Below, in pieces: positions 1 to 7,950 of a stretch of DNA of 64,000 nt (the stretch's first letter is position 1; every line of letters starts with the position of its first letter). The stretch comes from Halosimplex carlsbadense 2-9-1 (GTDB lineage Archaea; Halobacteriota; Halobacteria; Halobacteriales; Haloarculaceae). Location: NCBI RefSeq assembly GCF_000337455.1, contig NZ_AOIU01000049.1, positions 1 through 64,000 on the forward strand, read 5' to 3'. The translations under genes and the position numbers were made by a program. Under the pieces are notes generated by a model. That model was given only the letters and a program-made list of their open reading frames with translations, did no database searches and was not told where the DNA came from.

Positions 1-1647
1 ATCCAAGACTCTACGGAAGAAGGCACACCTGCGTCCGATGGAGATCGTGACGGTCGCGAGCTGCGAAAAGACGACGATGCCGTCACTGGGGGTGAGAGTG
101 CAGACGACGTCGGCGCTCACCAGAGAAACGAGAACGACTGTCTGACCGAACACCGCTCTCCCGAGAACGTCGGGAACGAGACCGTTCCTGAACCATCGAG
201 CCGGGCGGAGGCAATCGCCCAGGCGGCCGACCGAGAGCGGCGCCGTGAACAGGACCACGAGATGACCTCTCCGGGCCGTGCTCCTCCAGAGTCGGGAGAG
301 GCAGACGAAACTACTGGCCCAGGTGGAGTGCCACTCGATACCGCTTCTTCGAGTTCATCAGGAGAGTGTCCTCCTGAGACGCAATCGACTCTTGGTGAGT
401 TTGAAACCAACAGCAGTGGTGGTGTGTCTTCCGGGGACCACACTGAGAGTGAACCGGACGACGGGGAGGGCGATGATTCCACGGAGGAGACTGCTCCTGA
501 CAACCTGAGTACCACGGATACTCCGGCGAGGGCGGATCGCGAAGACACCCGCACTACCGCGAGTTCCGATTCGAGTGTTTCTCAGGAAGAGTTCGACCGG
601 AGTTCCACACCGGGGGTGGAAGAACAGGTTCCCGAGGGCCCAGCCCATGCTGCGTGCTCTGAAAGGGATGAGTCGGAAACAGAGGACACGTACAAGGACG
701 CTCTCGAACGCGATGAGCGGGCTGCTCACGACGAGGCAGACCGGGAGACTATCGACCAAGAGACGCTCGAGCAGGAACTCGCCGCTCTCTCAGAGCAACT
801 TGAACGGTCTAGTGACGAGCCCGTGGAAGCAGAACCGGCTCAAGGGGATGGTGGGCAGTCCGGTGGGCCCGGGAATCTCGACGATCTCTCGATACTCCCT
901 GAGGGTGACGAGGTCGTCCCTCCCAGAGAATGGGACGCCATCGAAGAAGGAGCTGAACAGGTCGGAGAGACACTCAATATGTACTTGCGACTGGATCGTC
1001 AAAAGAGCGTCCGTCGCGGCCTCTCTGCAGGAGCGTACGATACGGGGGCCGGCCATCGGCTTGCGATAGGCGATCCCCGCGTGTGTAAGAGCCGGACCCT
1101 GGGCAACGAGAAACAATACGCGCTGGTCCTCGTACTGGATCGGTCGAGTTCGATGCGCCATGGGTCGCCACGGAAGATCGAGGTCGCCACCCAAGCGCTC
1201 GCCCGATTCGCACTCGCTGCTGAGAATCTCGGAATCCGAGTCGCGGTCATCGACTTCATCGGGGGAGAGGCCAGACTCATCAAGCCCTTCAGCGTCCCGG
1301 TCCGGCTCGTTCAGGCGGCACTTCTAGATGATTCTGTCGCCGGAGGGACGCCTCTCGCTGACGCGCTCGGACTAGCACGGAATTTGCTCGAAACACAACG
1401 CGACGAGCCCATGATCATCACTGTAACCGATGGAGAGCCCAGTTCCGTCGAGGACGTGAAATCACAGATCATGTCGTCGTTTGCACCTATCTGTTCCCTC
1501 ACCATCGCGACCGACTCTTCCTCGAATACGCTCTCAGAGAACGCTTCAGAACTCGCCCGTTACTACGAGCGCCAGGAAGCCGTCTTTACGCCCGAACGAC
1601 TCGACGACCGGCTTGACCAATTTGCGAGCCTTCTCGCTGGCTTCTAA
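1..1647 (+). CDS. von Willebrand factor A domain protein (5' end outside window)
   Basis: The reading frame is open from base 1, so the gene starts left of the window; 548 codons are visible. Roughly the first 300 visible residues are a low-complexity, very acidic Ser/Glu/Asp-rich linker. The C-terminal part (from about nt 1110) is a von Willebrand A domain with a complete metal-ion-dependent adhesion site: DRSSSM (DxSxS), the Thr of GGTPLADAL, and VTDGEP. The layout recalls CobT/BatA-like vWA proteins that partner with AAA+ (MoxR-type) ATPases, but no ATPase is visible, so the partner would be upstream. An internal ATG at 262 gives 461 aa but is not the natural start, because coding continues before it. 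The family is secure, the function is unknown. Confidence 0.85.
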   Translation: MQDSTEEGTPASDGDRDGRELRKDDDAVTGGESADDVGAHQRNENDCLTEHRSPENVGNETVPEPSSRAEAIAQAADRERRREQDHEMTSPGRAPPESGEADETTGPGGVPLDTASSSSSGECPPETQSTLGEFETNSSGGVSSGDHTESEPDDGEGDDSTEETAPDNLSTTDTPARADREDTRTTASSDSSVSQEEFDRSSTPGVEEQVPEGPAHAACSERDESETEDTYKDALERDERAAHDEADRETIDQETLEQELAALSEQLERSSDEPVEAEPAQGDGGQSGGPGNLDDLSILPEGDEVVPPREWDAIEEGAEQVGETLNMYLRLDRQKSVRRGLSAGAYDTGAGHRLAIGDPRVCKSRTLGNEKQYALVLVLDRSSSMRHGSPRKIEVATQALARFALAAENLGIRVAVIDFIGGEARLIKPFSVPVRLVQAALLDDSVAGGTPLADALGLARNLLETQRDEPMIITVTDGEPSSVEDVKSQIMSSFAPICSLTIATDSSSNTLSENASELARYYERQEAVFTPERLDDRLDQFASLLAGF

Positions 1648-1676
1648 TCGAGTCGGAAACTATCGCCAGATCAATC

Positions 1677-1719
1677 CCTACGCTACAACTTGAGTGATAT
1701 ACTTTGGCCATAGCGTAGG
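1677..1719. promoter_or_regulatory. CCTACGCTA inverted repeat, candidate operator
   Basis: CCTACGCTA (1677-1685) faces its reverse complement TAGCGTAGG (1711-1719) across 25 bases. It lies in the gap between the vWA gene and the SWIM gene, about 65 bases before the SWIM start. The same arms with almost the same spacing occur at 31352-31395, in front of the genes leading to the other SWIM protein. It is inferred to bind a dimeric regulator of this element. Confidence 0.55.
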
Positions 1720-1784
1720 ACTCGCCACCAGAGCCCTCTTTCTCTCCCTCTGGGCAGCGAAGGGGATTCTCCCCACCACCATCA

Positions 1785-2789
1785 ATGACCACGAGGACAA
1801 TCCAAGCAGCGGATGAACGCGTTCCACCGCTCACCCTACCGCCAGGCGCGCTGTCGAACGTTGATCGGGAGTACGACTACGACGTCGACGCCGACCCACC
1901 GAGTATCGAACCGGTCGAGCATCGAATTCGGGTCGATTTCATGCGTGGGGATTCAATTCGTCGCGACCAACTTCTCGGCGGCTTCAATTTCTGGGCATAC
2001 GATCCAGATGACCCCGCTACAGACCCGTGGACAGGGGTGAAACAGAAACCGGCCGGTCTGGAGTATGCCGAGGCCACCTGTTCCGATCGTATCCAGGAAG
2101 AAGAACGCTATTACGAGGGCTCAGATGACGATACCATACTAGCTGATGCGCCTGCATTCTTGGCCGATCGCCTTCGCATCGCTCGTGCAAAGCAGGATGT
2201 TCGACAGGCGCTCGCTGAAGAGCGAGAGAGGCGGACGACTTGGTATCGGAAGCTCATCCCGGCGAATCTCTACCAGATTCTTAAGCAGTCTTCGTTCGGC
2301 TCCCTCATCGGGGAAACTGCGGGACCAACGATCGACGGCGATTCGCTGACAAAAGAGAACGCCTTCGTCGGGATGGTTCTCGTCGGCGACCAGACCTCTC
2401 CGAGCGATGTCGCTCGTGCGACCGGCCTCGATGCAACCTACGTCTGCAGAGAGAGCGAACTCAGTTCCGGCTCACACGATGTAGCTCCGTTGCTCGGTGA
2501 TTACGGAATTGAACTGCCCGCTCCAGTCGTCGTCGGCGAATATGCGAGTGGTAGCCAGTATCCGTTCATCCCCTGGGGAGACGGGCTCACCTGTTCGTGT
2601 CCATATAAGCATGAGAAGCCGTTCCGCGTCATGTGCAAACACGAACTCTTGGCATGCATCGTTTGCGGGTCTCAGGACAGTATCTTCCTGCCATTGAATA
2701 GAGGCGTCGATATCCCTCATCGCGCCCGGCGGTTCGTCAGTCCGGAGGTCGCGTCCTCTCATCGTGTCCACGCCGGTGAGATGCAATGA
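1785..2789 (+). CDS. SWIM zinc-finger protein
   Basis: 334 aa, acidic. Near residues 270-288 it carries a SWIM-type zinc finger: CSC, a spacer, then CKH (CxCx(n)CxH), a fold used for DNA or protein binding. The N-terminal three quarters match no family I recognise. Start is ATG 1785; the region in front holds the CCTACGCTA inverted repeat. A shorter SWIM protein lies at 31809-32435, and both loci share that upstream repeat, which suggests common regulation or origin. Haloarchaeal elements often carry such proteins, but the role is not established here. Confidence 0.8.
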   Translation: MTTRTIQAADERVPPLTLPPGALSNVDREYDYDVDADPPSIEPVEHRIRVDFMRGDSIRRDQLLGGFNFWAYDPDDPATDPWTGVKQKPAGLEYAEATCSDRIQEEERYYEGSDDDTILADAPAFLADRLRIARAKQDVRQALAEERERRTTWYRKLIPANLYQILKQSSFGSLIGETAGPTIDGDSLTKENAFVGMVLVGDQTSPSDVARATGLDATYVCRESELSSGSHDVAPLLGDYGIELPAPVVVGEYASGSQYPFIPWGDGLTCSCPYKHEKPFRVMCKHELLACIVCGSQDSIFLPLNRGVDIPHRARRFVSPEVASSHRVHAGEMQ

Positions 2790-2863
2790 CTGGACCTTCG
2801 CTGAACGATTGTGGATGCGATTCTCCGGTTTTCTCTCCCCCGGGGCGGTGAGGAGTCCGAAAC

Positions 2864-3050
2864 ATGACCTTCGTCATAGAAGAAAATGCTCCGCCACGAG
2901 TCAGAAGAGAGGTCGAAAAGCTTCACCAACTCGCTGTCAACGAGTTCGGCTACCATACCGACCATGTCCTCTTTACCAGAATGGAGGCGAGAATGCTCTC
3001 TCCTCAAGGAGCGAGTAGGGAGCGGATGAATCGCCGCACGATAGTACAAA
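2864..3050 (+). pseudogene. 5' half of a gene interrupted by the TnpB element
   Basis: Open from ATG 2864 (MTFVIEENAPPRVRREVEKL...) with acidic haloarchaeal composition for about 60 residues, until the sequence reaches the left end of the TnpB element; the frame then closes at 3073. A matching coding-like tail resumes after the element at 4351-4542. The simplest reading is one small gene of about 125 aa split by insertion. The exact junction cannot be fixed from sequence alone, so the end is approximate. Function unknown. Confidence 0.5.
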
Positions 3051-3086
3051 CCATTAAGCTAACACATCGCTAATCGAGGAATAGCG

Positions 3087-4337
3087 ATGGAGTACAGTCA
3101 CCGCTACCCCGCATGCCCGACACAACAGGTAGCGGCTGTACTGGACTCTCACATCGACATTCATCGCCAAGCGTACAACTACGCCCTGTACGAGTACGAG
3201 AACGTGGACACCGATGACATCGGTTCCGCGTACAAACACCACTATCGGCTTCCCGACTGGAAAGACGAATACCCCCTCTTCTCGGAAGTAAACTCCAAAG
3301 CACTGCAACGAACCGTCACTCGGTTCTACCAGAACCTCAACGGACTCTCCGAGCAGAAGCAAAACGGACGCAACGTCGGGAAGCTCACGTGGAAGTCTCC
3401 AACGGAGTTCCAGAGTATGACGTATTCGCAGTCTGGTTTCGAACTCAAAAACACGAGTGGCCGACGTGCGACGCTCTGGCTCTCTAAAATCGGAGATATC
3501 CCGATCCGCTACCACCGCGAGATCCCCGACGAAGCCGACATCAAAGAAGTCACCATAAAAAAGGAGACAACTGGCGACTGGTTCGTCTCCTTCGGGCTAG
3601 AAACCGACGACGCCGACCTGACCAAGAAACCCGACGTGAACTCTCTCAATACGAGCAATAGCGTGGGTCTTGACCTCGGTATCCGCAACTACGTTCACAC
3701 TTCAGACGGTACGACTGTCGATTGGCTCAACCTCGAAGACGAGTACGACCGACTCCGCCACGACCAACGCAAACTCTCGCGGAAAGAGCAAGGGTCGAGC
3801 AACTACGAGAAGCAACGCCGAACAGTGGCGAAGGTCAAGCGACACATCCGTCGGAAAGTGTTGGACTACCAGCACAAAATCACGACGTGGCTCGTCCGCG
3901 AGTACGATGCTGTGTTCGTAGAGGACTTGGACGTGAAAGAGATGTTGGAGCAGTCGCACAACGCTCGCAACAAGCAGGACGCGGCGTGGCACCAGTTCAT
4001 CACGCTCCTTGAATACAAGGCAGACTTGTACGGCTGTCACGTCGTTCAAGTGGAAGCAGCAGGAACGACCAAAGAGTGCGCGAAGTGTGATGTGGAGACG
4101 GCGAAACCCATCTGGGTTCGAGAACACTCTTGTCCGTCGTGTGGGCTCGAGTGTGATCGTGACGCGAATGCGGCGATGAACGTCTTGCAGCGCGGCTTTT
4201 CTGAACTAGGGCTGGGATGGCCCGAAGACACGCCTGTGGAGACTGTGCTCCCTACGGACACCCACTCGGTGTCTGCAAAGCGCGTCATCGAAACAGGAAG
4301 CCCCACCCTCAACGAAGCCGCACCAGCGGCTGAGTAG
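3087..4337 (+). CDS. tnpB: TnpB RNA-guided nuclease, IS200/IS605 group
   Basis: 416 aa, a normal length for TnpB. The RuvC-like site looks intact: Asp196 in GLDLGIRN, Glu279 in VEDLDV, and Asp359 in CDRDANAAMN. Between the last two motifs is a zinc ribbon with CAKC and CPSC pairs. The order and spacing match characterised TnpB nucleases, in which an RNA from the element's right end guides cleavage of target DNA. ATG 3087 follows the TTAAGC-rich left end. Because catalytic and zinc residues are retained, the protein is probably active even though no TnpA is present. Confidence 0.92.
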   Translation: MEYSHRYPACPTQQVAAVLDSHIDIHRQAYNYALYEYENVDTDDIGSAYKHHYRLPDWKDEYPLFSEVNSKALQRTVTRFYQNLNGLSEQKQNGRNVGKLTWKSPTEFQSMTYSQSGFELKNTSGRRATLWLSKIGDIPIRYHREIPDEADIKEVTIKKETTGDWFVSFGLETDDADLTKKPDVNSLNTSNSVGLDLGIRNYVHTSDGTTVDWLNLEDEYDRLRHDQRKLSRKEQGSSNYEKQRRTVAKVKRHIRRKVLDYQHKITTWLVREYDAVFVEDLDVKEMLEQSHNARNKQDAAWHQFITLLEYKADLYGCHVVQVEAAGTTKECAKCDVETAKPIWVREHSCPSCGLECDRDANAAMNVLQRGFSELGLGWPEDTPVETVLPTDTHSVSAKRVIETGSPTLNEAAPAAE

Positions 4338-4353
4338 GGAGGGGTAGTTCACT
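4200..4353 (+). ncRNA. candidate omega RNA (right-end guide scaffold)
   Basis: In IS200/IS605 elements the guide RNA overlaps the 3' end of tnpB and runs to the element's right end, with the guide taken from flanking DNA. Here the last tnpB codons and the trailer contain short complementary blocks (GCCGCACCAGCGGC) ending at GGGGTAGTTCAC. The guide would then start near 4351-4355. Position is inferred from the family; no RNA evidence is available. Confidence 0.35.
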
Positions 4354-4542
4354 GCCCACGAAGATGGGAGGATCAAGGGAAGGATCGCCCTCGATGTCGC
4401 AACGAAATTTTACGAGGCGGAGAGGGGCCCGACTTACAACTCGACAAAGGGGGGTGAGGACTTCGATCCAGATCCACCAGCTATCGGTGTCGGCGCCTCT
4501 ACGTCGGATGCATCGCCTGCTGTAGCCGAGTCGGAAGTGTAG
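4351..4542 (+). pseudogene. 3' half of the gene interrupted by the TnpB element
   Basis: An open stretch without its own start codon reads HEDGRIKGRIALDVATKFYE and continues to an acidic, Pro/Ala/Ser-rich tail and a TAG at 4540-4542. It begins right at the right end of the TnpB element. Composition fits the truncated ORF at 2864-3050, so the two are interpreted as halves of one disrupted gene. Function unknown. Confidence 0.5.
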
Positions 4543-4615
4543 CTATAGAAGGTAGCCCTGTTGCAACTCATTCAATCTGTCTTCATTTATCTCCAAAGGC
4601 GAGCAATCTTGAGAC

Positions 4616-4930
4616 GTGAACTTCCCCTCCGAATATTCGACTCTATCGCTTGCGTCTGAGGTTCCACTAGACTCCTTCGACGTCGTCACAGTCATGGATG
4701 GTCTGGGAGTGAACGGGCTCGAGCGGTACTGGCTCGGGTTTTTCGACGAGGATTTGCACGACGACGGGGGCTCGTTACTCGCACGACCTGTGGGACATCA
4801 TATGTTTCCACACCCGATGAGTCTCCCAGAGATCGAGGAGTGGGCTCTCGAGAACCTGAGCATCCCCAAAGAAGCTTTGGCAACCTGTGAGTCGAATGCT
4901 GGCCGAAGTCAGCGGACCAGTGAGGTCTGA
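4616..4930 (+). CDS. hypothetical acidic protein
   Basis: 104 aa from GTG 4616; an in-frame ATG at 4694 would give a 78-residue version. The composition (many Asp/Glu, few Lys) is typical of a haloarchaeal soluble protein. No recognisable domain, signal peptide or membrane segment. It ends 31 bases before the Tat lipoprotein gene on the same strand and may be cotranscribed with it. The start codon is uncertain. Confidence 0.55.
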   Translation: MNFPSEYSTLSLASEVPLDSFDVVTVMDGLGVNGLERYWLGFFDEDLHDDGGSLLARPVGHHMFPHPMSLPEIEEWALENLSIPKEALATCESNAGRSQRTSEV

Positions 4931-4961
4931 AGGAACTGGACACAGAGTTCGATAAATTCAG

Positions 4962-5777
4962 ATGCCACCTAAGAAACTATCAGGCGACGAGTCCGACTCC
5001 CGCTCCCAGCTTCCTCTCACTCGTCGAGCAGCACTCGCTAGTGCTGGAACAGTGCTCACAGCGGGGTTTACCGGCTGTCTTGGAATCATCGGGGCGGAGC
5101 CCCGTCCAGATCCCGTTCCCGACCAGATCGGTTCTCCGACGTCCACGTCGACTGCGCCGGCGAGTTCGCCTTCACCGGCGGCACGCGGACCGGTCAATCA
5201 AACGGCGCCGACCGCGGTCGCAACCCCCGCGAGAGGAACGGCCGTGCCGGCAGATGAACCCTCGGTCATGCCGCAGAATTCCTTGGAACGCCCTGGAGAC
5301 GGGCCAATTTACAGCGGTCCTATCGAATCCGCATCCGTCAACAGCTGGAGTGATGGCGTTCGAAATCCCGCGCCGGGAATGAAGCTCGCAGATGTTACTT
5401 TACAGCTGTCACCGGTCGAAGAGTGGGAGTATGACCCGAGACATCTGCAGTACACGGACGATCTCGACGTGGATGTGTCCGAGGACGGCGACACCTTCGA
5501 AATCATCGGGCAGTTCCACCTTCGAACTTCGTGCGACACCTACGGTCTCAGCCACGTTTTCGTCGAGGATCGTGTCGGAAACGTGGTCATCGATTACGTC
5601 GAGCAATATTCCTGCGATGGCAGCGATCGGGACACCTACGGTCACTGGTTCGCCCAGTACGTCATTACGGGAGAGTTCGTCGGTGCGTTCGATTCACTAA
5701 TCGTCTGGCACCGCAATGGTCACGTCGCCCACCCGGATTTTCCGAGCCCGATTCGGATCGAAACACCGGTTCCTTAA
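4962..5777 (+). CDS. Tat-exported lipoprotein, function unknown
   Basis: 271 aa. The N-terminus has a twin-arginine motif (TRR at residues 20-22), a short hydrophobic stretch (AALASAGTVLTAGF) and a lipobox-like TGC with Cys39, the usual haloarchaeal Tat/lipobox signal for surface anchoring. After it comes a Pro/Thr/Ser/Ala-rich linker (residues about 45-100) and a compact C-terminal domain of about 150 residues with two Cys that could pair. That domain is not one I recognise. Probably displayed outside the membrane. Confidence 0.8.
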   Translation: MPPKKLSGDESDSRSQLPLTRRAALASAGTVLTAGFTGCLGIIGAEPRPDPVPDQIGSPTSTSTAPASSPSPAARGPVNQTAPTAVATPARGTAVPADEPSVMPQNSLERPGDGPIYSGPIESASVNSWSDGVRNPAPGMKLADVTLQLSPVEEWEYDPRHLQYTDDLDVDVSEDGDTFEIIGQFHLRTSCDTYGLSHVFVEDRVGNVVIDYVEQYSCDGSDRDTYGHWFAQYVITGEFVGAFDSLIVWHRNGHVAHPDFPSPIRIETPVP

Positions 5778-5799
5778 CATTGCACTGAGCTGTGAGTGC

Positions 5800-5825
5800 G
5801 TCATACAACAGTTCACAAGCTCGTT
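5800..5825 (-). repeat. relic of the GTCATAGAACAGTTCAC terminal repeat
   Basis: GTCATACAACAGTTCACAAG differs at one position from the 17-base terminal repeat of the element at 55677-56156 over its first 17 bases, and continues like the reverse complement of the relic at 27380. Orientation is that of a left end. The gap 5778-5920 otherwise holds no gene. Confidence 0.55.
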
Positions 5826-5920
5826 CTTCGCTCCCTAGACTCGTTCAGTGCACACTGCCTACTGAGTACTGTGCGACCACTTTCCGAGTGTGTTAATACT
5901 CCGCACGGACTAGACACAGT

Positions 5921-6076
5921 ATGAAGTGTGTCCGATGTGGAGAAGAAGGTGCTGAGCGAATCGAAGTGGAATTTGAGTCAGGAGCTGTTGTAGTAATGTA
6001 TCTTTGTCCGAAGTGCTCTGCGGAGCAATCACGTGACCAGGATGTAACTGCACTCATCTCATCTCCGAGTAGGTAA
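5921..6076 (+). CDS. small double-CxxC zinc protein
   Basis: 51 aa, ATG 5921 to TAA 6076. It contains CVRC near the N-terminus and CPKC about 26 residues later, the spacing of a small zinc ribbon. Such mini-proteins are abundant in haloarchaea and several have regulatory phenotypes, but family membership beyond the zinc site is not clear. A TATA-like TTAATA lies about 25-30 bases upstream, consistent with a nearly leaderless transcript. Confidence 0.7.
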   Translation: MKCVRCGEEGAERIEVEFESGAVVVMYLCPKCSAEQSRDQDVTALISSPSR

Positions 6077-6169
6077 CCTCCAACGGTCCAGAAACGTATT
6101 CGTGATCTACATATACTGAGCGAATAGAGAACGCGTCGCACGGGTATGAAGGCTGCTGTACGACACCCC

Positions 6170-6343
6170 TCATGGCCCCCTAATCTTGTAGATCTCGAAT
6201 GAATTGTCTATGTTGTCGGCGACAGTACTCAGGATGTCGACATCTGGTGGAAAAATAGCTGATGGCCCGATACCAACTGCTGTCGCTGTATCTTGAACGC
6301 CATATTAATGGCGGCTGTCAAGTTGATTCCGTTTCCGACCACT
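6170..6343 (-). pseudogene. degraded small gene, minus strand
   Basis: Read on the minus strand, codons from about 6343 give RVVGNGINLTAAINMAF. After a frame change near 6295 the sequence continues DTATAVGIGPSAIFPPDVDI... to end in FEIYKIRGP and a TGA at 6170. Both pieces look like real coding, but no single frame joins them and no start codon fits. The N-terminal pattern faintly recalls Alba-like folds; this is not a firm assignment. It fills most of the 6077-6378 gap, in which I see nothing else. Confidence 0.4.
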
Positions 6344-6378
6344 CGTACCCCTCATGGTCGGGTTAGCTTATGAAGCGT

Positions 6379-7110
6379 TCATTTACCCGTCCTGATTGTG
6401 AGCAACGGTTTCTCCGTCTCGTCAGCGATCTTCGATTGGATCGTTCCAAAAATGCGTTCTCGCAACGTTGGCTTGCTTTCGCCCATTACTACGAAGTCAA
6501 AGTCAGAAATTCGTGATAGAATAACCTCATTCGGCTTTCCGTTTGTCGACTGTTCCCATTCAGTTCGATCACAGTTAATTCCTAATTCGCTGAGCCGATC
6601 AACAAGTCCACGAAGCATGTACTCCGTTGCGTCGTGCAAGTGTTCGTTCGAATTCTCAACGGCGTAAAAGAGGTAGAGCTCCACATCGCTCTCGGCGAAC
6701 AGCGACCCAAGAATGGTGACGATCCGATCAAGGTCAGTATTCGGTTTCACCAAGACTATTCCGCGTGTTGGTCCCGATGGCGCTGATTCTGTTCCCGGAA
6801 TCAGGACCGACTGACACTCATACTTGTTTGTAGCTGTATCGATTAACTGATTCCGGTCTTTCGTAAACACCAGGTGGGTCTCGACCTCAACTCCCCGATC
6901 GATAAACTGATCTGCGAGAGTCTGCAGTTGCTGTTGCGCTTCGGTTTCGAATTGAGCGCGGGCCTGGTCAGGTGCTGATTGATCTGGAACCGGCCAGTAC
7001 CCGAGGAGAACAACGTCCCTCAATGGTACCGTCTTGATGAGCGTCCCATCAAGCGAGCGCGACTCAGATACATCAACCGGAATCAGTACCCGCTTGAGCG
7101 AAGCCGTCAT
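6379..7110 (-). CDS. tandem UspA-like stress protein
   Basis: 243 aa from ATG 7110. This start is preferred over an upstream one at 7215 because the Usp fold begins directly after it (RVLIPVDVSES) and a TATA-like box sits about 30 bases upstream. Two Usp-like halves are visible, the second ending in VVMGESKPTLRERIFGTIQS. The protein is a paralogue of the one at 13077-13814: both share the GYWPVP/GYYPVP segment and the layout. Usp proteins bind ATP or other nucleotides and, in this neighbourhood, probably sense or modulate K+ transport. It is divergent from the HTH-zinc gene. Confidence 0.8.
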   Translation of the reverse strand: MTASLKRVLIPVDVSESRSLDGTLIKTVPLRDVVLLGYWPVPDQSAPDQARAQFETEAQQQLQTLADQFIDRGVEVETHLVFTKDRNQLIDTATNKYECQSVLIPGTESAPSGPTRGIVLVKPNTDLDRIVTILGSLFAESDVELYLFYAVENSNEHLHDATEYMLRGLVDRLSELGINCDRTEWEQSTNGKPNEVILSRISDFDFVVMGESKPTLRERIFGTIQSKIADETEKPLLTIRTGK

Positions 7111-7194
7111 GATATGAAGGACTACAATCTCTGAAGGTAAAATAGCACATCCCCGTCGGAGTGTCTTTATCAGCACGTCTGTCGAAGCAGTCGT
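7111..7194. promoter_or_regulatory. divergent leaderless promoters
   Basis: Plus strand: CTTTAT at 7165-7170, about 30 bases before ATG 7195. Minus strand: a CTATTTTACC box (complement of 7135-7146), about 30 bases before ATG 7110. Both spacings place transcription starts at or next to the start codons, the normal leaderless arrangement in haloarchaea. The two genes could share regulation. Confidence 0.55.
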
Positions 7195-7506
7195 ATGGGA
7201 GACAACAGTGATCAAAACCTTTCAACGGACGAAATTTACCATGAAATGGAGGTGCTTGAGCCATACACTACGGGGGAACTTGCCTCGTATTTCGGTGCCC
7301 CGAAAGACCGCGTTCGCAAGTTATTACAACGACTCTCTCACTCGGGGAAGCTTCGAAAGAAGGAACCCGAGCCGAAGCAGGCAATCTGGATTCGAGAGGC
7401 ACCAATTCATGAGTGTGCAAACTGCGGGTACAAATATGAAGTCAAATTTCTCCATCCCGTTCTATCCGCAGTCCAGTTCTGTCCCCGGTGTGGAGAACAA
7501 GTATAG
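7195..7506 (+). CDS. winged-helix plus zinc-ribbon transcriptional regulator
   Basis: 103 aa. The N-terminal half is a small winged helix-turn-helix (YTTGELASYFGAPKDRVRKL, then a wing with IWIRE). The C-terminal half holds CANC and CPRC pairs of a zinc ribbon. This architecture is common among small haloarchaeal regulators. It begins the operon leading into the Usp gene (7525) and K+ channel gene (7947), so it probably regulates them or the divergent Usp gene. DNA target unknown. Confidence 0.78.
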   Translation: MGDNSDQNLSTDEIYHEMEVLEPYTTGELASYFGAPKDRVRKLLQRLSHSGKLRKKEPEPKQAIWIREAPIHECANCGYKYEVKFLHPVLSAVQFCPRCGEQV

Positions 7507-7524
7507 CGAGGGAGCTCGCCACAT

Positions 7525-7950
7525 ATGAACGTCTTTGTACCCGTCCAGTATCCGCTCACAGAAACCAACAAACAGGCGATCCAGCGAGGGATTGACCTCG
7601 TAGAAGATGACGATGTGTCGGAACTGCTCATCTTCCACATGAATGAGGTACAGACAGACCGGCGTATCAATCGACAATCGTTACGCGACGCTGTCGAGAC
7701 CTCGTTTGACGGGCTCACTGCGAGTTACGTCGTGCGGGACGGATTTGTTGCTGAAGAGGCACTCATCGAAGCGGCGATCCAGTTCGATATGGATTATATT
7801 GTCCTGAGCAAGTATCGTCGTGACCGGTGGAAGCGACTTCTCGAAGAGGTTCTCAATCTGGATCAGGATCCCCAACAACTCCTTCACGAACGGACGGGGA
7901 TCACAGTTGAGGTTATTACTGAGGACGAACACGAGTCCAGCAACGCATGA
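7525..7950 (+). CDS. single-domain UspA-like protein
   Basis: 141 aa, one Usp-like alpha/beta domain starting MNVFVPVQYPL with a core strand YIVLSKYRR. A strict G-2xG-9xG ATP-binding motif is not clear, so it may belong to the non-ATP-binding class. Its stop overlaps the start of the K+ channel gene by four bases (ATGA), which implies translational coupling and a role as channel accessory or sensor. It lies 18 bases after the HTH-zinc gene. Confidence 0.72.
   Translation: MNVFVPVQYPLTETNKQAIQRGIDLVEDDDVSELLIFHMNEVQTDRRINRQSLRDAVETSFDGLTASYVVRDGFVAEEALIEAAIQFDMDYIVLSKYRRDRWKRLLEEVLNLDQDPQQLLHERTGITVEVITEDEHESSNA

Larger units (their letters stand above)
3040..4353 (+). mobile_element. IS200/IS605-group (IS1341-type) element, tnpB only
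   Basis: A single tnpB gene with no tnpA (Y1 transposase) beside it. The left end is approximate (3030-3060). The right end is placed just after the GGGGTAGTTCAC motif following the tnpB stop, which I recall as typical of haloarchaeal IS1341-like ends. Without tnpA the copy would need a transposase in trans. It sits inside a small gene whose halves lie on either side. No target duplication is expected for this group. Confidence 0.7.
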
